A stretch of DNA of 9,103 nucleotides from NCBI GenBank assembly GCA_030638385.1, contig DAOWES010000273.1, forward strand, positions 1-9,103, in the 5' to 3' direction. The position numbers and the translations under genes are program-made. Under the pieces are notes generated by a model that did no database searches, had not been told where the DNA came from, and saw nothing but the letters and a program-made list of their open reading frames with translations. The stretch comes from Candidatus Cloacimonadota bacterium. GTDB taxonomy: Bacteria; Cloacimonadota; Cloacimonadia; Cloacimonadales; TCS61. Positions within the stretch are counted from its first letter, which is position 1. Each line of letters begins with the position of its first letter. Shown here piece after piece: positions 5,279-9,103 of this stretch.

Positions 5279-6553
5279 ATGAAAAAAATTACGATATTAC
5301 TGATTGTGTTTTTCATCACTCAGTTATCTGCTCAAGATTACTCTTTTGATTTTGAAGAATTTGAGAAAAGATCCTATGAATACGTCGGAACTTTTCAAAT
5401 CCAATCAGAATTCTTAAAACTTAATGACTCATCAGAATTATATAAGTTGTCTTTTTTGAATAAAGAAAACAAAGATTATTTAGATTCACATTCTGCTTCT
5501 TTACAGTTAAGAGGAAGTTATGAGATATCGAAATTTAAATATTCTTTAAATATAAAAGACCAGCTAACTTTTAGCATCAATGATGAATGGGAAAATAATT
5601 TCAGCATATACGAATCCTTTATAAATGCAAATCTCTCTACTAATTTTGATCTACAGATCGGGAAGAAATCTGTCAAATGGGGAAAAGGATATATTTGGAA
5701 TCCTGTCTCTATGGTGGGACGACAAAAAGATATAAATGATGTTGATGCCGGACTGGAAGGTTTCTGGATGTTGAAGTTGGATTATGTGAAAAGCCTTTCC
5801 GGTATTTTGCAAAACTTTGCCATTAGCCCGGTAATTATTGCGGTTAATAGAAATCTTAATGAAGATTTTTCAGATGAAGAGGAGATTAATTTTGTTCTGA
5901 ATAATTATATTCTAATCAAAGATACAGATATTGATTTTTATCTCTTATTACAAAATTGCAAGTTCAAGAAGTTTGGTGCTGATTTTGCCCGTAATATTTT
6001 ACCAAATTGGGAAATTCATGCAGAGTATCTATTGGAAAAAAATGTTATGAAAAGTTGGTGGAATTCTAGTTTTAAGATAGAAACATCAATCGCTGATATT
6101 CACAATTATATCTTTGGATCAAGAGTTTTATTTCTAACAAATACGACCCTGATTATGGAATATCTTCATAATGATTCCGGCTTGAATGAAGAGCAGATGA
6201 ACAATTTCTTTACTACCATTGAATTGGCAACGTCCGGGAATCCAATTTTATTACCTGCTATTAAACAATATCAAATTGAAGATTTCAGTAACCAATTTCT
6301 GATGAAGGATTATCTATATTTAAAATTATCTCAACCGGAGCTGTTCGATATTTTGTATTTTACTCCATCTGTTTTCATTCTGTACAATATAAATGATAAT
6401 AGCCGAATGATAGGCGGTGACTTTAATTATTCTCGTTTCGATAATTTGAATTTGAAAGTAAAATATAGTCTGTTAATTGGAAGAGATAATTCTGAATTTG
6501 GAGAAAAAAACAATTTTGGGAAATTAGCTTTTCAATTGGATTACTCCTTTTGA
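5279..6553 (+). CDS. Secreted protein, probable outer-membrane beta-barrel (DUF1302-like)
   Basis: This 424-residue protein has a clear signal peptide (MKKITILLIVFFITQLSA, cleavage about 18|19). The rest is rich in alternating polar/hydrophobic stretches with many Tyr, Phe and Asn, as in transmembrane beta-strands, and it ends in ...LAFQLDYSF; a terminal Phe is the usual signal recognised by the Bam complex. Residues 128-142, GKKSVKWGKGYIWNP, resemble the 'G.Q...WG......P' block of DUF1302 and related porin-like families; that link is tentative. No Cys lipobox or enzyme motif is seen. It follows the ABC ATPase, permease and LolA-like genes on the same strand. I infer that it is the outer-membrane partner of that system, although a 482-nt repeat-filled gap separates it from them. 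Its ribosome-binding site comes from the repeat. Function unknown. Confidence 0.75.
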   Translation: MKKITILLIVFFITQLSAQDYSFDFEEFEKRSYEYVGTFQIQSEFLKLNDSSELYKLSFLNKENKDYLDSHSASLQLRGSYEISKFKYSLNIKDQLTFSINDEWENNFSIYESFINANLSTNFDLQIGKKSVKWGKGYIWNPVSMVGRQKDINDVDAGLEGFWMLKLDYVKSLSGILQNFAISPVIIAVNRNLNEDFSDEEEINFVLNNYILIKDTDIDFYLLLQNCKFKKFGADFARNILPNWEIHAEYLLEKNVMKSWWNSSFKIETSIADIHNYIFGSRVLFLTNTTLIMEYLHNDSGLNEEQMNNFFTTIELATSGNPILLPAIKQYQIEDFSNQFLMKDYLYLKLSQPELFDILYFTPSVFILYNINDNSRMIGGDFNYSRFDNLNLKVKYSLLIGRDNSEFGEKNNFGKLAFQLDYSF

Positions 6554-6749
6554 AATAGTTATTATCTATATCAATCTAAATAGCTTCCTGAGCGGGACTC
6601 AGAAAAAACAGGATCGTTTGCCTTGCTTTATTTTCGAGTATTGATTTTGGCTATGATTACCAAAGATTTAATAAAACTGAGATGCTTTTATTTTTCGCTT
6701 GCTTAAAATTTGGCCTCATTATTATTTCTGAAAAAAAATGGAGGCAAAG
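6554..6749. other. Gap upstream of pgi
   Basis: About 196 nt without a gene. A 5-bp palindrome CTGAG-CGGGA-CTCAG (6588-6602) is followed by A residues, not T, so it is not an intrinsic terminator on the + strand. No convincing promoter is visible. Near the end, GCCTC-ATT (6713-6720) can pair imperfectly with AAT-G-GAGGC (6737-6745), which would cover the pgi ribosome-binding site; this is weak. Confidence 0.35.
6740..6744 (+). promoter_or_regulatory. Ribosome-binding site that sets the pgi start at GTG 6750
   Basis: GGAGG here is 5 nt before GTG 6750. The in-frame ATG at 6738 has only an A-run upstream, and its own G begins this site. The GTG start also gives a protein beginning one residue before the E. 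coli Pgi start in an ungapped N-terminal alignment (LRKVDPTKT against MKNINPTQT, from memory). Confidence 0.75.
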
Positions 6750-8393
6750 GTGCTGAGAAAAGTTGATCCAACTAAAACGATAAATTGGGAAAAGTTAACG
6801 GAACATTTTGCAGAAATGAAATCCACAAAAATATCCTCTCTGTTTGCCAATGATGCAAAACGTTTTGAAAAATTTCATTTAAAAATCGAAGATCTATTGG
6901 TAGATTTTTCCAAAAATATAATCAATAGAGAAATTCTAAACAGCTTGATAGCACTGGCAGATGAGTGTAACTTGAAAGATGCCATTGAGAAAATGTTTAC
7001 CGGAGATAAAATAAATTCAACTGAGCAGCGCGCTGTTTTGCATACTGCTTTACGCAGTTCCCGGGAAGTAATTTTGGTTGATGGAGAGAATATCATTCCC
7101 CAAATAAAAATTGTTCAAGAAAAGATGCAGAAATTTTCCAATAATTTGATCTCCGGAACTTGGAAAGGATTTTCAGGAAAAGCGATTACTGATATTGTAA
7201 ATATTGGCATCGGCGGTTCCGATCTGGGACCTGTGATGGTGACGGAAGCATTGAAACATTATTGGCTGGAGATTACGCCACACTATATCTCCAATGTAGA
7301 TGGAACCCATCTGGCCGAAACTCTAAAAAATTTGGATCCGGAAACTACCTTGTTTATGATTGCTTCTAAAACTTTCACAACTCAAGAAACTATGACCAAT
7401 GCACATTCTGCTCGGGATTGGTTTTTGCAATTTACGGAAGAAGAAAATATTCCCAAACATTTTGTGGCAATTTCCACCAACAGAAAAGGAGTGGAAGATT
7501 TTGGGATTGATCCGAATAATATGTTTGGCTTTTGGGATTGGGTTGGCGGACGCTACTCGCTTTGGAGTGCAATTGGGCTTTCCATAGCTTGTACGATTGG
7601 CTTCGAAAACTATCAGCAATTACTGGCCGGAGCCGAAGTTATGGATAATCATTTCCGAAGTGCTGATTTCAATGAGAATATTCCTGTTATCTTGGCGCTC
7701 ATTGGCATTTGGTATAATAATTTCTTTGAAGCTTCCACGGAGGCGATTTTACCTTATAGCCAATATCTACATCGTTTTGCTGCTTATTTCCAACAAGGTA
7801 ATATGGAGAGTAATGGTAAAAGCGTTGATAGGAATGGGCAAAAAATTAGCTACCAAAGCGGCCCAATAATTTGGGGAGAACCAGGCACAAATGGTCAGCA
7901 CGCCTTTTATCAGCTCATACACCAAGGCACAAAGTTAATTCCTTGTGATTTTTTGGTAGCAGCGAAAAGCCATAATAATTTTGGCGATCATCATCAGAAA
8001 TTAATCTCAAATTTCTTTGCTCAAACAGAAGCTCTCATGCAGGGCAAAAACGAAGAAACTGTGCGAGCGGAATTGGTAGCAGAAGGTAAAACAAACGTAG
8101 AAATTTTAGAACTTTTGCCCTATAAAGTGTTTGCGGGAAATCGACCTACAAATTCCATTCTGTTCAAAAAGCTCACACCCAAAACTTTAGGCTCGTTAAT
8201 TGCCATGTATGAACACAAAATTTTTGTTCAGGGAGTTATTTGGAATATTTATAGTTTTGACCAATGGGGCGTGGAACTGGGTAAACAATTAGCCAAAAAG
8301 GTTTTGTCCGAATTAGCCGATGATGAGGACATTACAGCGCATGATAGCTCTACAAATGGTTTGATAAATGAATATAAAAGAATGAGAAAATAG
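6750..8393 (+). CDS. pgi: Glucose-6-phosphate isomerase
   Basis: This cytoplasmic enzyme interconverts glucose 6-phosphate and fructose 6-phosphate in glycolysis and gluconeogenesis. From GTG 6750 it has 547 residues, the length of the long E. coli/eukaryotic-type Pgi (E. coli 549), and it is complete. Both family signatures are present: DWVGGRYSLWSAIG and GVIWNIYSFDQWGVELGK. Catalytic residues match: Glu353 in GNMESNGK, His384 in TNGQHAF, Lys512 in VELGKQ. The sugar-phosphate site motifs NIGIGGSDLGP and SKTFTTQETMTNA are intact. An ATG at 6738 would add four residues (551 aa) but lacks a ribosome-binding site. Similarity to gammaproteobacterial Pgi, as I remember it, is strikingly high throughout. 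The next gene starts 75 nt downstream. Confidence 0.97.
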   Translation: MLRKVDPTKTINWEKLTEHFAEMKSTKISSLFANDAKRFEKFHLKIEDLLVDFSKNIINREILNSLIALADECNLKDAIEKMFTGDKINSTEQRAVLHTALRSSREVILVDGENIIPQIKIVQEKMQKFSNNLISGTWKGFSGKAITDIVNIGIGGSDLGPVMVTEALKHYWLEITPHYISNVDGTHLAETLKNLDPETTLFMIASKTFTTQETMTNAHSARDWFLQFTEEENIPKHFVAISTNRKGVEDFGIDPNNMFGFWDWVGGRYSLWSAIGLSIACTIGFENYQQLLAGAEVMDNHFRSADFNENIPVILALIGIWYNNFFEASTEAILPYSQYLHRFAAYFQQGNMESNGKSVDRNGQKISYQSGPIIWGEPGTNGQHAFYQLIHQGTKLIPCDFLVAAKSHNNFGDHHQKLISNFFAQTEALMQGKNEETVRAELVAEGKTNVEILELLPYKVFAGNRPTNSILFKKLTPKTLGSLIAMYEHKIFVQGVIWNIYSFDQWGVELGKQLAKKVLSELADDEDITAHDSSTNGLINEYKRMRK

Positions 8394-8468
8394 AGAGAGA
8401 CGAAGAAAAATATAAATGTTTCAACTCACACTTCGTACTCCGAATCAAATTAATCTAAGAGGATAACT

Positions 8469-8780
8469 ATGAAAGATTTTAATGTAATTTGTGATTTGGT
8501 TTTGGTTACCTATGATATTGGGCCAAGCTTGTCGCCTTTTGTGGCAAAAGTAGTTGCAGAGATCAAAAAAGACACAAAAATAAAACATCAGCTTACACCA
8601 ATGGGTTCTGTGTTAGAAGGTAATTGGAGCGATGTGATGAACTTGATAAATACGCTTTTTGTCAAATTTGCACCGGATTATGAACGTTTGGGTTTAACCC
8701 TAAAAGTAGATTACCGAGCAAGTAAAAAGGATCGTATTTCCGGCAAAGTGAAATCGGTTGAAGATAAACTGAGTAGCTGA
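8469..8780 (+). CDS. MTH1187/YqgV-family thiamine-binding protein
   Basis: This small cytoplasmic protein has 103 residues, typical for the family (about 95-105). Members (COG0011, Pfam Thiamine_BP, formerly DUF77) have a ferredoxin-like fold, form tetramers, and some bind thiamine; the physiological role is poorly defined. Family blocks are visible: IGPSLSPFVAKVVAEIKK (the 'GPSvS.yV' motif), TPMGSVLEGNWSDVMNLI ('.pMGT.leG.wdeV'), and a C-terminal LKVDYRASKKDRISGKVKSV ('iKiD.R......gKv.SV'). GAGGA (8458-8462) lies 6 nt before the ATG. No thiamine biosynthesis or transport gene is in view. It sits between pgi and glpK, 17 nt from the latter, so it is probably co-transcribed with glpK. Confidence 0.88.
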   Translation: MKDFNVICDLVLVTYDIGPSLSPFVAKVVAEIKKDTKIKHQLTPMGSVLEGNWSDVMNLINTLFVKFAPDYERLGLTLKVDYRASKKDRISGKVKSVEDKLSS

Positions 8781-8797
8781 GCAGTAAGTAGGTTAGC

Positions 8798-9103
8798 ATG
8801 AAAAAATATATCGGAGCAATTGATCAGGGAACCACAAGTACAAGATTTATTATATTAGATAAAAAAAGTAATGTCGTTGCTTCTCATCAATTGGAGCACA
8901 AGCAACACTATCCGCAACCGGGTTGGGTGGAACACGATGCGGTTGAGATCTGGGCCAATACCAAGAAAGTAATTTTGGAAACATTAAAAAAAAGCATGAT
9001 CTCCGAAACAGAATTAGCTGCAATCGGTATCACAAATCAGCGAGAAACATGTGTGGTCTGGAATCGAAATAGTGGAAAACCATATTATCATGCTATCGTT
9101 TGG
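8798..9103 (+). CDS. glpK: Glycerol kinase, 5' part (cut by the window edge)
   Basis: The first 102 codons are open to the last base. The enzyme phosphorylates glycerol with ATP to sn-glycerol 3-phosphate, in the cytoplasm. The N-terminal FGGY-kinase phosphate loop AIDQGTTSTRFIILD (residues 7-21) is intact. HYPQPGWVEHDAVEIW (38-52) and GITNQRETCVVWNRNSGKP (77-95) are typical of GlpK rather than of xylulose or gluconate kinases; Arg82-Glu83 correspond to the glycerol-contacting Arg-Glu pair. About 395 residues should follow outside the window. The ribosome-binding site is weak (AGG about 6 nt upstream), and the gene starts 17 nt after the thiamine-binding gene, so coupling is likely. Confidence 0.93.
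   Translation, partial: MKKYIGAIDQGTTSTRFIILDKKSNVVASHQLEHKQHYPQPGWVEHDAVEIWANTKKVILETLKKSMISETELAAIGITNQRETCVVWNRNSGKPYYHAIVW

Noticed and set aside
6588..6602. CTGAG-CGGGA-CTCAG hairpin as terminator of the 5279 gene
   Set aside because: Stem is only 5 bp and is followed by A residues rather than T on the + strand.
7323..7619. 98-codon minus-strand open frame inside pgi
   Set aside because: Antisense shadow of conserved pgi sequence; no ribosome-binding site.
7597..7869. 90-codon + strand open frame inside pgi
   Set aside because: Overlaps the conserved core of pgi in another frame; its peptide resembles no family.

Overview
This AT-rich window comes from a Gram-negative-type bacterium. 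Two exported proteins (one with a C-terminal Phe like outer-membrane barrels) and a LolA-like periplasmic protein imply an outer membrane. Shine-Dalgarno sites are clear and nearly everything is on the + strand. The gene mix and style suggest Candidatus Cloacimonadota or a relative in the Fibrobacterota-Chlorobiota-Bacteroidota neighbourhood. That placement is an inference; no marker gene in the window decides it.

Layout. 1-350 (- strand) holds the wreck of an ECF sigma factor gene: region 2 is recognisable, but the N-terminus and region 4 are gone and a second reading frame is abutted. 473-1696 is acetate kinase (ackA). 1697-2086 is a gene-free gap that starts with a truncated copy of an intergenic repeat. 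2087-4796 is a tight three-gene unit: an ABC ATPase of the LolD/MacB type, a four-helix FtsX/MacB permease (1-nt overlap), and a secreted LolA-like 'outer membrane lipoprotein-sorting' protein (14-nt gap). 4797-5278 holds two tandem 224-bp copies of the repeat, about 94% identical. The second copy ends exactly at the start codon of the next gene (5279-6553), a secreted probable outer-membrane beta-barrel. Then come glucose-6-phosphate isomerase (pgi, GTG start at 6750), a small MTH1187/YqgV-type thiamine-binding protein, and the 5' end of glycerol kinase (glpK), cut by the window edge.

How it fits together. ackA, pgi and glpK are central-carbon genes (acetate/ATP formation, glycolysis, glycerol entry). 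The ABC ATPase, permease, LolA-like protein and barrel span inner membrane, periplasm and outer membrane and plausibly form one export or lipid/lipoprotein-trafficking route; the substrate cannot be read from the sequence.

The most unusual item is the repeat. It is a string of five short perfect or near-perfect palindromes with 3-6 nt loops around a strongly conserved unpaired linker. Its leading 16-bp hairpin shows a compensatory G-C to T-A change between the tandem copies. It sits inside a probable operon and supplies the ribosome-binding site of the downstream gene. I saw no CRISPR array, tRNA, rRNA, transposase gene or defence system.
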